Positions 1 through 14,075 are shown, counted from the stretch's first letter. The stretch: DNA of 64,000 nucleotides from Tardiphaga robiniae (GCF_001618955.1 NZ_LVYV01000006.1:62001-126000); one strand, 5' to 3'. Translations and numbers: made by a program. The notes: a model not told the origin generated them from the sequence alone.

Positions 1-1209
<1,209 letters not shown>

Positions 1210-1273
1210 TCAGCAGCAAATTCGAAATTCTTTAGAGCCACACACCCTGCCCCACGTCCCGGCTGGGTGCGGA

Positions 1274-1295
1274 CGCCCGGCCATCAGGCCGGGCG
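1274..1295 (-). other. Hairpin in the rpoB-rpoC spacer
   Basis: Perfect 9-bp inverted repeat, arms CGCCCGGCC (1274-1282) and GGCCGGGCG (1287-1295), around an ATCA loop. It lies just after the rpoB stop. No T-run follows on the minus strand, so an intrinsic terminator is unlikely. mRNA processing or stabilisation between rpoB and rpoC is an inference. Confidence 0.4.
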
Positions 1296-1307
1296 TAACG
1301 CTTGTTC

Positions 1308-5423
<4,116 letters not shown>

Positions 5424-5853
5424 CGTGGCCTCTCATTGCGTCGCCCGAAAGGGGCGAACCTTCCGGAGCGCGACTGCCATCGCCTCCGGGTTGAATTTCC
5501 AAGAACGTTCCGAATTCGGCGCCCAATGTGAGGAATAAAACCCCTCTCCCGAGCATTTGAATCGCAGAACGCAAAACGACGTGCGCGATGCCCGACTGCA
5601 TCCCGCCCGTCCAAACCGTCTAGCTACGGACCGAAAAGCCCGAAAATTGCCCATCTCCCAACGGCTTAACCGGAAGCGTCACCGCTTCCGCTGTCAGACC
5701 GTATTTTTCGTGCTGCCGTCCCGATATGGGATGGCAATCATGGAGATTCGAGGGTGGTTCCCAGCGCATCCCCACACATTCCTGTGTAGTCGAATGAGTT
5801 CCGGCCCAGAGAGCGACCAAACGGCCGCCCTCCAGATGGAACCCAAAAGGGTC
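5424..5853 (-). promoter_or_regulatory. rplL-rpoB spacer with a processing-type hairpin
   Basis: This 430-base gap has no supportable gene. It holds a perfect 8-bp stem, CGGAAGCG (5671-5678) with CGCTTCCG (5683-5690) around a 4-base loop, and a small GACCC-TTTT-GGGTT stem just after the rplL stop (about 5839-5853). Neither is followed by a convincing T-run on the minus strand. In E. coli the equivalent rplL-rpoB spacer contains an attenuator and an RNase III site, so a similar role is plausible. I could not assign a promoter for rpoB. Confidence 0.35.
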
Positions 5854-6231
5854 TTACTTGAGTTCGACCTTCGCGCCAGCCTTCTCGAGCTGACCCTTGA
5901 TCTTCTCGGCTTCGTCCTTGGAAACGCCTTCCTTGACGGGCTTCGGCGCGCCTTCGACCAGGTCCTTGGCTTCCTTGAGGCCAAGACCCGTGATCGCACG
6001 GACTTCCTTGATAACTTCGATCTTCTTGTCGCCGGCACCAGCCAGAACGACAGTGAACTCGGTCTTTTCTTCAGCAGCAGCGGCACCGCCGCCACCAGCA
6101 GCCGGACCAGCAACCGCAACAGCGGCAGCAGCCGAAACGCCCCACTTTTCTTCGAGCATCTTGGCGAGGTCGGCAGCTTCGAGCACGGTCAGGCTCGAGA
6201 GATCTTCAACGATTTTCTGTAGGTCAGCCAT
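5854..6231 (-). CDS. rplL: 50S ribosomal protein L7/L12
   Basis: L7/L12 stalk protein of 125 residues, which recruits translation factors to the ribosomal GTPase centre. The N-terminal dimerisation segment (about residues 1-32) is followed by a flexible Ala/Gly hinge (about 33-53) and the factor-binding C-terminal domain with [20 protein letters not shown]. The ATG follows an AAGGA site at 6240-6244. It lies 54 bases after rplJ. The spacer carries a sequence exactly complementary to the rplJ leader, ending two bases before the AAGGA site, which suggests translational control (see the 6247-6264 entry). Confidence 0.98.
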   Translation of the reverse strand: MADLQKIVEDLSSLTVLEAADLAKMLEEKWGVSAAAAVAVAGPAAGGGGAAAAEEKTEFTVVLAGAGDKKIEVIKEVRAITGLGLKEAKDLVEGAPKPVKEGVSKDEAEKIKGQLEKAGAKVELK

Positions 6232-6246
6232 TGTCTATATCCTTAA

Positions 6247-6264
6247 GCGTATTTGGTTCGAACC
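6247..6264 (-). promoter_or_regulatory. 18-nt element beside the rplL ribosome-binding site, complementary to the rplJ leader
   Basis: The + strand reads GCGTATTTGGTTCGAACC. Its exact reverse complement occurs at 6980-6997 in the rplJ leader. In the minus-strand transcript the two could pair over 18 bp, enclosing rplJ and ending next to the rplL AAGGA site. Each copy also contains the palindromic core GGTTCGAACC, so local hairpins or RNA dimers are alternatives. Confidence 0.55.
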
Positions 6265-6285
6265 AGGGTTTGAATGCGAAGGGCG

Positions 6286-6804
6286 TCAGGCCGCTTCGCT
6301 CTTTGAGGCATAGGCCTGAACAACACGCGCGAGCTTCGCCGCGGGAGCTGTCGAGAGCTGAGCGATCTTGGTCGCCGGCGCCACAAGGAGGCCGAGGATC
6401 TTCGCGCGCAGTTCGTCGAGCGAGGGCAGCGCGGCCAGGGCCTTGACGCTGTCGACGTTCAGGACGGTTTTACCCATCGAGCCGCCAAGAATGACGAACT
6501 TCTCGTTCGCCTTGGCAAATTCGACGGCAACCTTCGGTGCAGCTACCGGATCGTCCGAAGTGGCGATCACGGTCGGGCCCTTCAACAGGGAACCGATGGC
6601 AGCAACATCCGTGCCTTCAAGAGCAATTTTGGCGAGACGGTTCTTCGAGACCTTCACCGAGGCGCCAGCCAGCTTCATCTGCGAACGCAGGGTCTGCATC
6701 TGGGCAACGGTGAGGCCGGAATAATGGGCGACGACCGCAACGCTGGTGGTCTTGAAGACCCCGTTCAGCGCGTCGACCGCGTCCTTTTTAGCCGCTCTTT
6801 CCAC
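6286..6804 (-). CDS. rplJ: 50S ribosomal protein L10
   Basis: L10 of 172 residues, the stalk base protein that binds 23S rRNA and carries the L7/L12 dimers on its C-terminal helix. The start is GTG, preceded by GGAGAGAG. The beginning ([17 protein letters not shown]) and the segment [21 protein letters not shown] are typical, and the Ala-rich C-terminus is the L7/L12-binding helix. It is the first gene of the rplJL-rpoBC unit. In most proteobacteria it directly follows rplA; here about 6 kb of other genes separate the two. In E. coli, L10-L7/L12 represses its own leader; the structured leader here suggests the same. Confidence 0.98.
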   Translation of the reverse strand: MERAAKKDAVDALNGVFKTTSVAVVAHYSGLTVAQMQTLRSQMKLAGASVKVSKNRLAKIALEGTDVAAIGSLLKGPTVIATSDDPVAAPKVAVEFAKANEKFVILGGSMGKTVLNVDSVKALAALPSLDELRAKILGLLVAPATKIAQLSTAPAAKLARVVQAYASKSEAA

Positions 6805-7100
6805 AGCAAGCTCTCTCCGGTTGGCGGCCTCTATCGAGATAGGACCGCCGGGTTACACCCACCGCCCCACCTGAACCTGACCTCAAGACACATGGTCTCT
6901 TAGACACGTCGGGCGAGACGATATGATAGCCTGCCCTCCCGAACCTTCCTGGCGAACCAGCATTGGCGCGGGGTGTCGAGGTTCGAACCAAATACGCGTC
7001 ACGTCGCACAAAACGACGTTGGCGAAATCCAGTCTTCACCCGTCTATGCTGGCTGCATCAAGTTTTACGATTAAGCCGTTGATGAAACTTGCGTTTATCG
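6805..7100 (-). promoter_or_regulatory. Structured leader of rplJ (probable L10 autoregulatory region)
   Basis: No gene is supportable here. Nineteen bases upstream of the GTG lies a hairpin whose arms GGCGG (6823-6827) and CCGCC (6845-6849) enclose a second CTATC/GATAG stem with a bulge. Further upstream is the 18-nt element 6980-6997, and next to it ACGTCG (7001-7006) paired with CGACGT (7014-7019). The bulged stem near the start is what would be expected of an L10-L12 binding leader. The limits are approximate and I could not choose a promoter. Confidence 0.4.
6980..6997 (-). promoter_or_regulatory. 18-nt leader copy of the rplJ-flanking inverted repeat
   Basis: The + strand reads GGTTCGAACCAAATACGC, the exact reverse complement of 6247-6264. 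It lies about 175 bases upstream of the rplJ start, inside the expected leader if transcription begins beyond position 6997. Confidence 0.5.
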
Positions 7101-7403
7101 CAGGCGCCAGCAGTCTCGGACAGGATTCAGGATCATCGATAAGCCATCATCTGACCTATTGTTGATCCCTGCCCGCCTTCCTCAAATCCGCGTCGCGCTT
7201 CCTGTCCCCTTCGAGCGATCCGGATGGATAGCCTGAAAGGAAAAGTCTCCTGCGATGTGGGTTGTCGGAATGCGAACACAGACGCGCCAGCTACCAGCCA
7301 GCACGCCCGGAAACGGTTGTTTAACGAGTCTTTTTCGTGTTGCCAAGCGCGAAATGCCGATGTGGCATCTTTTCTGCAAGGGAGCCCCCGGGCCCTCCTT
7401 AAT

Positions 7404-7596
7404 CCCTCCCCCTAGCACAGCGAAGCTGTGTGACGTGGGGAGGGTGGCGCGTTGCGAGCGCAGCGAGCAAACGTGACGGGTGGGGTGCCGCGCGCGCAGA
7501 ATCCCGTATTGAACCACCCCCACCCGACCGGCCTACGGCCGGCCACCTATGGCGGACGAATTCGTCCGCCCGACCCCACGCAAGTGCGGGGGAGGG
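7404..7596. repeat. Composite palindromic intergenic repeat
   Basis: A 193-base element bounded by terminal inverted repeats CCCTCCCCC (7404-7412) and GGGGGAGGG (7588-7596). Inside are CACAGC-GAA-GCTGTG (7416-7430), a second GGGGAGGG (7437-7444) that can also pair with the left end, CCGGCC-TAC-GGCCGG (7528-7542), a perfect 20-bp palindrome at 7551-7570 centred on GAATTC, and CCCC-A-CGC-AAGT-GCG-GGGG (7574-7592). It lies just downstream of the cytochrome c gene and upstream of the rplJ leader, so it may end transcription of the oxidoreductase operon. Such mosaics recall the abundant palindromic units of Bradyrhizobium-type genomes (from memory). The rest of 7101-7621 shows nothing I can assign. 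Confidence 0.6.
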
Positions 7597-7621
7597 AAAG
7601 TGGGTCCTGCGCTCTAAGCCC

Positions 7622-8263
7622 TCACCCTTTCGGGCAGGCCGCTCCCGCATCGGCCCAGGCCTTGATCAGCTCACCGAACTGCTTCTGGGTACCCGGCGCC
7701 GGAGTCCGGTTGCCACCGGGATGCCAGCCCCAGCCGACCAGTTCGTCTTCGGCCATGTGCTTCACAAGTGCGGCCATGTCCTTGCCGCCATTGCGCTCCT
7801 TGTCCTTGATCTGGGTGCAGATCTGGCCGAGCGTCTTGCCCTGCCAGGCCATCTCGATGGGCGCTAGCGCCCACTTCGGATTGCCGGGGACGTTGGCGGC
7901 ATCGAAGTTGTTCTCGTGGTGGCAGGTGGCGCAAGCGAGACCACCGGCCGCGCCGACACCGCCCTCGCCGCGCACGACCAGCGGGATATGCGGCCGCATG
8001 CGGTCAGTCTGGGTCGGACGCTCTGTCGCCGGATGGCAGTTCATGCAGCGCGGCGACTGGATGACCTTGCCGGCTTCCGTAAACAGCGCCACCGCACGCT
8101 CGTTCTTGTTCTTGATCTTGGCGAAGGCCGAGACCGACTGCAGCTTGGTCGGATTGCTGACCGCTGCATCGGCCTCCTGGAAGCTCGGCTCCGCGAATGC
8201 GAGAAGACCCGCCGCGAGGCCGCCGGCGACCAGCGCCAACATCGAGTTCTTAAACAAGCTCAT
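7622..8263 (-). CDS. Periplasmic di-haem c-type cytochrome of a molybdo-hydroxylase
   Basis: A 213-residue exported cytochrome. The N-terminus MSLFKNSMLALVAGGLAAGL is a signal or anchor segment. Two haem c sites are present: Cys73-Met-Asn-Cys-His77 and Cys111-Ala-Thr-Cys-His115. Its ATG overlaps the stop of the molybdopterin subunit gene (ATGA, 8260-8263), which indicates translational coupling and a shared complex. By family logic it takes electrons from the 2Fe-2S subunit and passes them to the respiratory chain. Upstream in-frame sequence merely overlaps the previous gene, so MSLFKN is the chosen start. The substrate is unknown. Confidence 0.85.
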   Translation of the reverse strand: MSLFKNSMLALVAGGLAAGLLAFAEPSFQEADAAVSNPTKLQSVSAFAKIKNKNERAVALFTEAGKVIQSPRCMNCHPATERPTQTDRMRPHIPLVVRGEGGVGAAGGLACATCHHENNFDAANVPGNPKWALAPIEMAWQGKTLGQICTQIKDKERNGGKDMAALVKHMAEDELVGWGWHPGGNRTPAPGTQKQFGELIKAWADAGAACPKG

Positions 8264-10425
8264 GCTGAGGCTCCTGGCACGATCGGCAACTGCCGCGGTC
8301 TTCCCACTCCGAGTTTCGCCAGCGCGTTGGCAACGGCAGGCCCGAGCGGAGGCACGCCGGGTTCGCCGACGCCTGATGGCTTCTCGGTCGATTTCACGAT
8401 GACCACTTCGATCTCCGGCATCTCGTTGATGCGCAGTGAACGATACGTATCGAAATTGCCGGACACCGGCGCGCCGGCATCCAGCGTCTGTTCCGCATAG
8501 AGGATGTGACCGAGGCCGAAGCCGATGCCACCTTCCATCTGCGCGCGGATGATGTCGGGGTTCACGGCGACGCCGCAATCCACCGCGCACCACACCTTGT
8601 GCACCTTCGGACCGTCGTCGGTCATGGACAGTTCGACCACCTGCGCGACGAAGGTGTTGAAGCTCTCGACCACCGCAACGCCGCGCGCACGGCCTGCCGG
8701 CACCTTGTAGTTCTTCCAGTCGGCGAGTTCGGCGACGGCCTTCAGCGCGCCCGCATGGCGTGGTTTCTTGCTCAGGAGTGCGAGCCGGCCTTCGATCGGA
8801 TCCTTGCCGGCGGCCTCGAGCAGTTCATCGACAAAGGCTTCGACGACATAACCGGTGTGGGTGTGGCCCACCGAGCGCCACCACAACACGGGCACGCCGA
8901 CATCGACCTGATGCATGTCGCAGCGGAAGTTCTCGACGTCATACGGGATTTCGTTCGAGCCTTCATAGGACGTCGGGTCGAGACCGTCCTTGAACATCAT
9001 GGACTCGAAGAAGGACCCCTTCATGATCGACTGGCTGACGATGGTGTCGCTCCAGGCTTCAATCTTGCCGTCGCGCACCGCACCGCGCATGCGGTGGATG
9101 CAATAAGGCCGATAGTAGCCGCCGCGCATATCGTCCTCGCGCGTCCACACCAGCTTGACCGGCTTGCCCGGTCCGATCGCCTTCGCGACTTCGGCGAGCT
9201 CGATGGCCTGATGCGTGCTCTGCTGCGCGCGGCGGCCGAAGCTGCCGCCGGCAAGAAGCACGTCGATCTTCACCTTCTCGATCGGCAGCCCGAGCACCTT
9301 GGAGATCGCCATATGGTCAGGCGTTGGGAACTGGCAGCCGTAGCGCGCATAGGCGGTGTCGCCGTCCCATTTCAGATAGGCGTTGAGCGGCTCCATCGCG
9401 GCATGGGCCAGATACGGGAAGACGTATTCAACCTCGATCACGCGGCCGCCTTTGGCCATCGACTCTTCGAACTTGCCTTCGGCCTTGACGAGTTTGCCGG
9501 CCGTCTTCGACAGGCCGCGGAATTGCTGCAGCAGCTCCGCACTGCCACGCTTCTCCGCCTTGCTGTCGTCCCAGGTGATCTTCAGCGCGTCGCGGCCCAT
9601 CTTCGCGGGCCAGAAGCCCTTGGCATAGACAGCGACACCATTCGACACCTGCTTGACGTCGACGACACCCGCCACGGCTTTCGCAGCCGTCGCATCGAAG
9701 GACGCGACCTTGCCGCCGAATTTCGGCGAACGCGCCACGACCACCGTGAGCATGTCCGGTTCGTTGATATCGAGCGTGTAGAACGCCTTGCCATTGGTCT
9801 TGTCGGCGCTGTCGAGGCGTTTCACGACGCCTTCCTTGCCGATCAACCTGAACTGCGACGGGTCCTTCAGCTTCGGATCGGCCGGCACCGGCATGGCCAT
9901 CGCCTTGTCGGCGAATTCGCCGAAGCGACCTTCATGGCCAGATGCATGTTTGATCACACCGTTATCGACAGTGATCTCGCCTGCCGGCACCTGCCACGCA
10001 TCGGCCGCAGCCGCGACCAGCATCTGGCGCGCGGCGGCGCCGACCTGTCGCATCTGGATGTAGGAATTGGCAATGGCCGTCGAGCCACCGGTGCCCTGCA
10101 TGCCGAACGCCAGATTCTTGTAGAGCTGCGGATTCGACGGCGCGTGATCGGCACGCATCTGCGCCCAATCCGCGTCGAGTTCTTCGGCGACCAAAGTCGC
10201 CATGCCGGTGAACGGCCCCTGCCCGAATTCGATGCCCTTGCACAGCACCGTGACGGTGTTGTCGGGCTTGATGATCAGGAAGGTGTTCGGCGCGATATTG
10301 ATCGACGGCTTTGCCGCCGCCTGCGCGAACAGCTTGTCGGCGCGCGCAACATAGGCGCCGAGCACGAGGCCAGCGCTGCCCTTGAGCAGCGTGCGACGGG
10401 AGAGTTTGGTGTCATGAACGGTCAT
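8260..10425 (-). CDS. Xanthine dehydrogenase-family molybdopterin-binding subunit (IorB-like), Tat-exported
   Basis: Molybdenum hydroxylase large subunit of 721 residues, closest in layout to isoquinoline 1-oxidoreductase beta and periplasmic aldehyde dehydrogenases. The N-terminus carries a twin-arginine signal (SRRTLLKGSAG), so the folded enzyme is expected in the periplasm. Cofactor-domain motifs include GSFGRRAQQ and, near the C-terminus, GVGEPGVPPLGPA with the probable catalytic base Glu688. It starts 3 bases after the 2Fe-2S subunit gene, with GGAGGG overlapping that gene's end, and its stop overlaps the cytochrome start. Subunit order is therefore 2Fe-2S, molybdopterin, cytochrome c. 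The aldehyde or N-heterocycle substrate cannot be read from sequence. Confidence 0.88.
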   Translation of the reverse strand: MTVHDTKLSRRTLLKGSAGLVLGAYVARADKLFAQAAAKPSINIAPNTFLIIKPDNTVTVLCKGIEFGQGPFTGMATLVAEELDADWAQMRADHAPSNPQLYKNLAFGMQGTGGSTAIANSYIQMRQVGAAARQMLVAAAADAWQVPAGEITVDNGVIKHASGHEGRFGEFADKAMAMPVPADPKLKDPSQFRLIGKEGVVKRLDSADKTNGKAFYTLDINEPDMLTVVVARSPKFGGKVASFDATAAKAVAGVVDVKQVSNGVAVYAKGFWPAKMGRDALKITWDDSKAEKRGSAELLQQFRGLSKTAGKLVKAEGKFEESMAKGGRVIEVEYVFPYLAHAAMEPLNAYLKWDGDTAYARYGCQFPTPDHMAISKVLGLPIEKVKIDVLLAGGSFGRRAQQSTHQAIELAEVAKAIGPGKPVKLVWTREDDMRGGYYRPYCIHRMRGAVRDGKIEAWSDTIVSQSIMKGSFFESMMFKDGLDPTSYEGSNEIPYDVENFRCDMHQVDVGVPVLWWRSVGHTHTGYVVEAFVDELLEAAGKDPIEGRLALLSKKPRHAGALKAVAELADWKNYKVPAGRARGVAVVESFNTFVAQVVELSMTDDGPKVHKVWCAVDCGVAVNPDIIRAQMEGGIGFGLGHILYAEQTLDAGAPVSGNFDTYRSLRINEMPEIEVVIVKSTEKPSGVGEPGVPPLGPAVANALAKLGVGRPRQLPIVPGASA

Positions 10426-10428
10426 GGC

Positions 10429-10893
10429 TCAACCCTCCAGCGATTTGGCGGCGCCATGAATGGCGGCGCGGATGCGGACATAGGTGGCGCAGCGGCAGAT
10501 GTTGCCGTTCATCGCCAGATCGATATCGTTGTCGGTGGGGGTCGGATTGACGCTGAGCAGCGCGGTGGCGCTCATCACCTGACCGGATTGACAGTAGCCA
10601 CATTGCGGCACGTCGAGCGCGACCCAGGCCGCCTGCACCGCCTTGGCTTCCTTGGAGTCGAGCCCTTCGATGGTGGTGATTTCGCTGGTGCCGATGGCCG
10701 AGACGGGCATTGAACACGAGCGGACGGTCTGGCCGTCCACATAGACCGTGCAGGCGCCGCATTGCGCGACCCCGCAGCCGTATTTGGTGCCGGTGAGACC
10801 GGCCCCATCTCGAATTGCCCAGAGCAGAGGTGTGTTGGGATCGACGTCGACCTGACGGGCCTGACCGTTGATCTTGAGAGTGAACGCAGCCAT
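10429..10893 (-). CDS. (2Fe-2S)-binding subunit of the molybdo-hydroxylase (IorA-like)
   Basis: Small iron-sulfur subunit of 154 residues. The plant-ferredoxin-type cluster uses Cys40, Cys45, Cys48 and Cys60. The helical domain's second cluster uses Cys98, Cys101, Cys133 and Cys135 (CGYC and CRC). This is the standard electron-transfer subunit that relays electrons from the molybdenum centre to the cytochrome. It has no signal peptide, so it probably rides with the Tat-exported large subunit, as in other members of the family. It is the first gene of the operon and has a perfect palindrome 19 bases upstream of its ATG. Confidence 0.93.
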   Translation of the reverse strand: MAAFTLKINGQARQVDVDPNTPLLWAIRDGAGLTGTKYGCGVAQCGACTVYVDGQTVRSCSMPVSAIGTSEITTIEGLDSKEAKAVQAAWVALDVPQCGYCQSGQVMSATALLSVNPTPTDNDIDLAMNGNICRCATYVRIRAAIHGAAKSLEG

Positions 10894-10911
10894 CGCTGAT
10901 GTCCTATGTCG

Positions 10912-10933
10912 TCGAATGTACGCCTACATTCGA
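10912..10933 (-). promoter_or_regulatory. Probable operator of the adjacent TetR regulator
   Basis: Perfect inverted repeat TCGAATGTA (10912-10920), spacer CGCC, TACATTCGA (10925-10933). It lies 19 bases upstream of the 2Fe-2S gene ATG and downstream of the TetR gene. Size and symmetry fit a TetR dimer site over the operon's promoter or start of transcription. I saw no convincing -35/-10 pair. Confidence 0.6.
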
Positions 10934-11054
10934 GTTGTTCTAAACAGCCGACATCTACATCCGCATTGCGGAATAACCCATTCAATTATTTTTGTACCGC
11001 GCGGGAACGAAATTGGTTCTTGCGAAACGGCCCTGCAGACCAGTCGCCAGCTTG

Positions 11055-11714
11055 TCAGAGGCGCCGCGACGCTTCGATGCCGCTCAGGATGAGATCGATT
11101 CCGGCGAGAAAGTCCCTGCGGTCGTCGTGCCCCCGCAAATGCGCAGCCATGCTGCGGGTGAATGCATACGCATCCGGATCGAGCTGAGACCAGGTGGTTG
11201 CGACCGCGTCCAGAAAGTCAGACCTGTCGATCCCTCGCGTCCGGCCGAGCTGCCCATTGGCCGCGTTCTGCGCACCGACGCCGAGGATGTAGTTCAGCAA
11301 CGCCCCCACCGTCGCCCACTGTTCCTCGTCAGGCACGCCAAGGGCGCTCACCTGCCGGCCGATGCGTTCGAGTATTCGCACCATGGGCAACTGCCCGGGA
11401 GCGCGTGTGAGCGCCGACCCAACCCACGGATGCGCGTCGATCGCGTCAAACATGCCCAGCGCGAGGGTGCGAATGATGGCCTGAGGCGTCGCGCCGACCA
11501 GGGGCGCGTTCATCGCGCGGGCGATGATGGCGTCGCAGGCGGCAGTCAGCAGATCGCCCTTGTTGGGCACGTGCCAATAAATAGCCCCGGGGCCCGTGGC
11601 CAGCCGTTCCGACAGGGCGCGGAACGTCAGACCATCTTCCCCGCTGCCGTCCAGGATCGCGATCGACGCTTCGATGATGCGATCCCGGGAAGACGTCGAA
11701 GCCGCGCTCATCAC
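11055..11714 (-). CDS. TetR/AcrR family transcriptional regulator
   Basis: A 219-residue one-component repressor. The N-terminal helix-turn-helix covers about residues 10-60 (RDRIIEASIAILDG ... TFRALSERLATGPGAIYWHVPNKGDLL), and the rest is an all-helical ligand-binding domain. Two adjacent starts exist, GTG at 11714 and ATG at 11711; AGAGG is 12 bases before the GTG, so the GTG is kept with little certainty. The gene lies directly upstream of, and in the same direction as, the molybdo-hydroxylase operon. The 22-bp palindrome between them makes this operon the likely target, with the substrate or a related aromatic or aldehyde as possible inducer (inference). Confidence 0.88.
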   Translation of the reverse strand: MMSAASTSSRDRIIEASIAILDGSGEDGLTFRALSERLATGPGAIYWHVPNKGDLLTAACDAIIARAMNAPLVGATPQAIIRTLALGMFDAIDAHPWVGSALTRAPGQLPMVRILERIGRQVSALGVPDEEQWATVGALLNYILGVGAQNAANGQLGRTRGIDRSDFLDAVATTWSQLDPDAYAFTRSMAAHLRGHDDRRDFLAGIDLILSGIEASRRL

Positions 11715-11852
11715 TTACGAAATCGACCTCTTTCCCCGCAGTGCGTCTGTTGCCGCAGAGACCGATCGGAATCTGAAGCTGTTCTTCAACGACAACGCGC
11801 CTCAGAGCGTGGTTGACCTGTTCACCAGTTTCCAGATCGCCGAATAGCTGCC

Positions 11853-12803
11853 CTAGACCACCACCGCATACGGCAGCCCCTTGCCCGCGTAAAACGCGTC
11901 GAGATTGGCGATGACACAGTCCTGCATCGCCATGTGCGAGTCGAGTGTGTGACCACCGATATGCGGCGTCAGCACAACATTCGGCAAAGCCGTGAGTGCG
12001 TCGGGCGCGTGGGGCTCCTTCTCGAACACGTCGAGGCCGGCGCCAGCGATGGTCTTGTCGGTCAGCGCAGCCGTGAGTGCCGCCTGATCGATCACCGAGC
12101 CGCGCGAGATGTTCACGACGACACCATTGGCGCCGAGCTTCTTCAGCATCGCGGCATCGATGATGCGGTTGGTATCGCCCCCTGCCCGCACGGCGATCAT
12201 CAGCACGTCGCACCATTCGACCAGCGCTTCGAGGCTGGGCTCATAGCGATACGGCACATCATGCTTGCTGCGGCTGTGATAGGCGACGTCGCATTCGAAG
12301 GCGGCGACGCGCGATGCGATTTTGCGGCCGATCTCGCCCATGCCATAGACGCCCACTCTGCGGCCGGGATTGCCGGGCTGGGGCGACATCAGCGGCGACG
12401 GCTTCGCACCCGACCAGCCGCCTTCGCGCAGATACTGATCCGCCGGCAGCAGACGCCGCGTCACCGCGAGCATGAGGGTCAGCGCGAGGTCGGCCACCGA
12501 TGCCGCATTTGCGCCGGGGCTGTTGCCGACCACGATCTTGCGTTCGGCTGCGGCCTTGAAGTCGACGCCGTCATAGCCGGTGCCGTAGCAGATGATGGCG
12601 CCGAGCGCCGGCATCATGTCCATCACGTCTGCCTTGAGCACCTGACCGCCCGCGGTGATCAGCGCGCGCACGTCTTTCAGTTGGTCAGCGGAAAAGGTCT
12701 GCAGCGGTGGCTTGCCTGCAGCGTCTAGAAGATCGAAGTGCTCGCCGATGCGCACCATCTGGGACTTCGGGAAACGCGAATAGATCAGAACCTTCTCGGC
12801 CAT
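11853..12803 (-). CDS. D-2-hydroxyacid dehydrogenase, NAD(P)-dependent
   Basis: A 316-residue cytoplasmic dehydrogenase of the D-isomer-specific 2-hydroxyacid family (glyoxylate/hydroxypyruvate reductase-like). The Rossmann motif GVYGMGEIG is near residues 150-158. The catalytic set is present: Arg in NISRG near 234, Glu in GLDVFEKEP near 260, and His281 in TPHIGGH. It is separated from rplA by a terminator, so it needs its own promoter, and it ends 138 bases before the TetR gene starts. The exact substrate is not determinable. Confidence 0.9.
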   Translation of the reverse strand: MAEKVLIYSRFPKSQMVRIGEHFDLLDAAGKPPLQTFSADQLKDVRALITAGGQVLKADVMDMMPALGAIICYGTGYDGVDFKAAAERKIVVGNSPGANAASVADLALTLMLAVTRRLLPADQYLREGGWSGAKPSPLMSPQPGNPGRRVGVYGMGEIGRKIASRVAAFECDVAYHSRSKHDVPYRYEPSLEALVEWCDVLMIAVRAGGDTNRIIDAAMLKKLGANGVVVNISRGSVIDQAALTAALTDKTIAGAGLDVFEKEPHAPDALTALPNVVLTPHIGGHTLDSHMAMQDCVIANLDAFYAGKGLPYAVVV

Positions 12804-12850
12804 CGTGACGATCCTTTGGGGGCATTCCTGCCGGGTCTAAAGAGCGGAAG

Positions 12851-12888
12851 ACAAAAGAAAGGGCGGAACCGGTTGCCCGATTCCGCCC
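12851..12888 (-). terminator. Rho-independent terminator of the secE-nusG-rplK-rplA operon
   Basis: On the minus strand the stem GGGCGGAA/TTCCGCCC (arms 12881-12888 and 12861-12868, 12-base loop) is followed at once by TTTCTTTTGT. It lies 26 bases after the rplA stop. Confidence 0.88.
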
Positions 12889-12914
12889 TGGTTTCTTGCA
12901 AGCCTTGTTCCGGC

Positions 12915-13607
<693 letters not shown>

Positions 13608-13613
13608 GACCGT

Positions 13614-14042
13614 TTACCCCGCGACCTCGACACCCATCGAACGGGCAGAGCCCTCAACCATCTTCATGGCCGATTCAATGGTGTCGCAATTCAGATCCTT
13701 CATCTTCGCTTCGGCGATCTCGCGCACCTGCGCTTTGGTCACCGCGCCGGCCTTGTCACGACCCGGCAGCTTGGAGCCGGAGGTGAGCTTGGCGGCCTTC
13801 TTGATGAAGAAGGACATCGGGGGGGTCTTGAGGGCGAAGGTGAACGAACGATCGGCATAGATCGTGATCACCACCGGGATTGGGGTGTTCTTTTCTTCCT
13901 TCTGTGTCTGCGCGTTGAACGCTTTGCAGAATTCCATGATGTTCAAACCGCGCTGACCAAGCGCGGGACCGATCGGGGGCGAAGGGTTCGCCGCACCGGC
14001 CGGCACCTGAAGCTTCAGGTATCCGGTCACTTTCTTTGCCAT
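13614..14042 (-). CDS. rplK: 50S ribosomal protein L11
   Basis: L11 of 142 residues, which binds the GTPase-associated region of 23S rRNA. It has the typical Pro-rich N-terminal domain ([20 protein letters not shown]) and the C-terminal rRNA-binding domain. It lies 129 bases after nusG and 6 bases before rplA, in the canonical order secE-nusG-rplK-rplA. An AGGAG site precedes the ATG. Confidence 0.98.
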   Translation of the reverse strand: MAKKVTGYLKLQVPAGAANPSPPIGPALGQRGLNIMEFCKAFNAQTQKEEKNTPIPVVITIYADRSFTFALKTPPMSFFIKKAAKLTSGSKLPGRDKAGAVTKAQVREIAEAKMKDLNCDTIESAMKMVEGSARSMGVEVAG

Positions 14043-14058
14043 GTGTCACTCCTGTTGT

Positions 14059-14075
14059 GCCGGTCATCGACCGGC
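14059..14075 (-). promoter_or_regulatory. Hairpin in the rplK leader (possible L1 target)
   Basis: Perfect 7-bp stem GCCGGTC-ATC-GACCGGC, 16 bases upstream of the rplK start. Its place matches the leader where L1 represses rplK-rplA in E. coli. The L1 consensus itself was not tested. Confidence 0.35.

Noticed and set aside
6980-6989. GGTTCGAACC in the rplJ leader as a tRNA T-arm
   Set aside because: No acceptor, D-arm or anticodon stem surrounds it; the same core recurs at 6255-6264 as part of a complementary pair.
8506-10713. 735-codon open frame opposite the molybdopterin and 2Fe-2S subunit genes
   Set aside because: Overlaps two well-supported genes on the other strand and has no domain.
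11596-11847. 83-codon + strand frame ending FFNDNAPQSVVDLFTSFQIAE
   Set aside because: The last part looks protein-like, but most of it is antisense to the TetR gene and it has no usable start in the free region.
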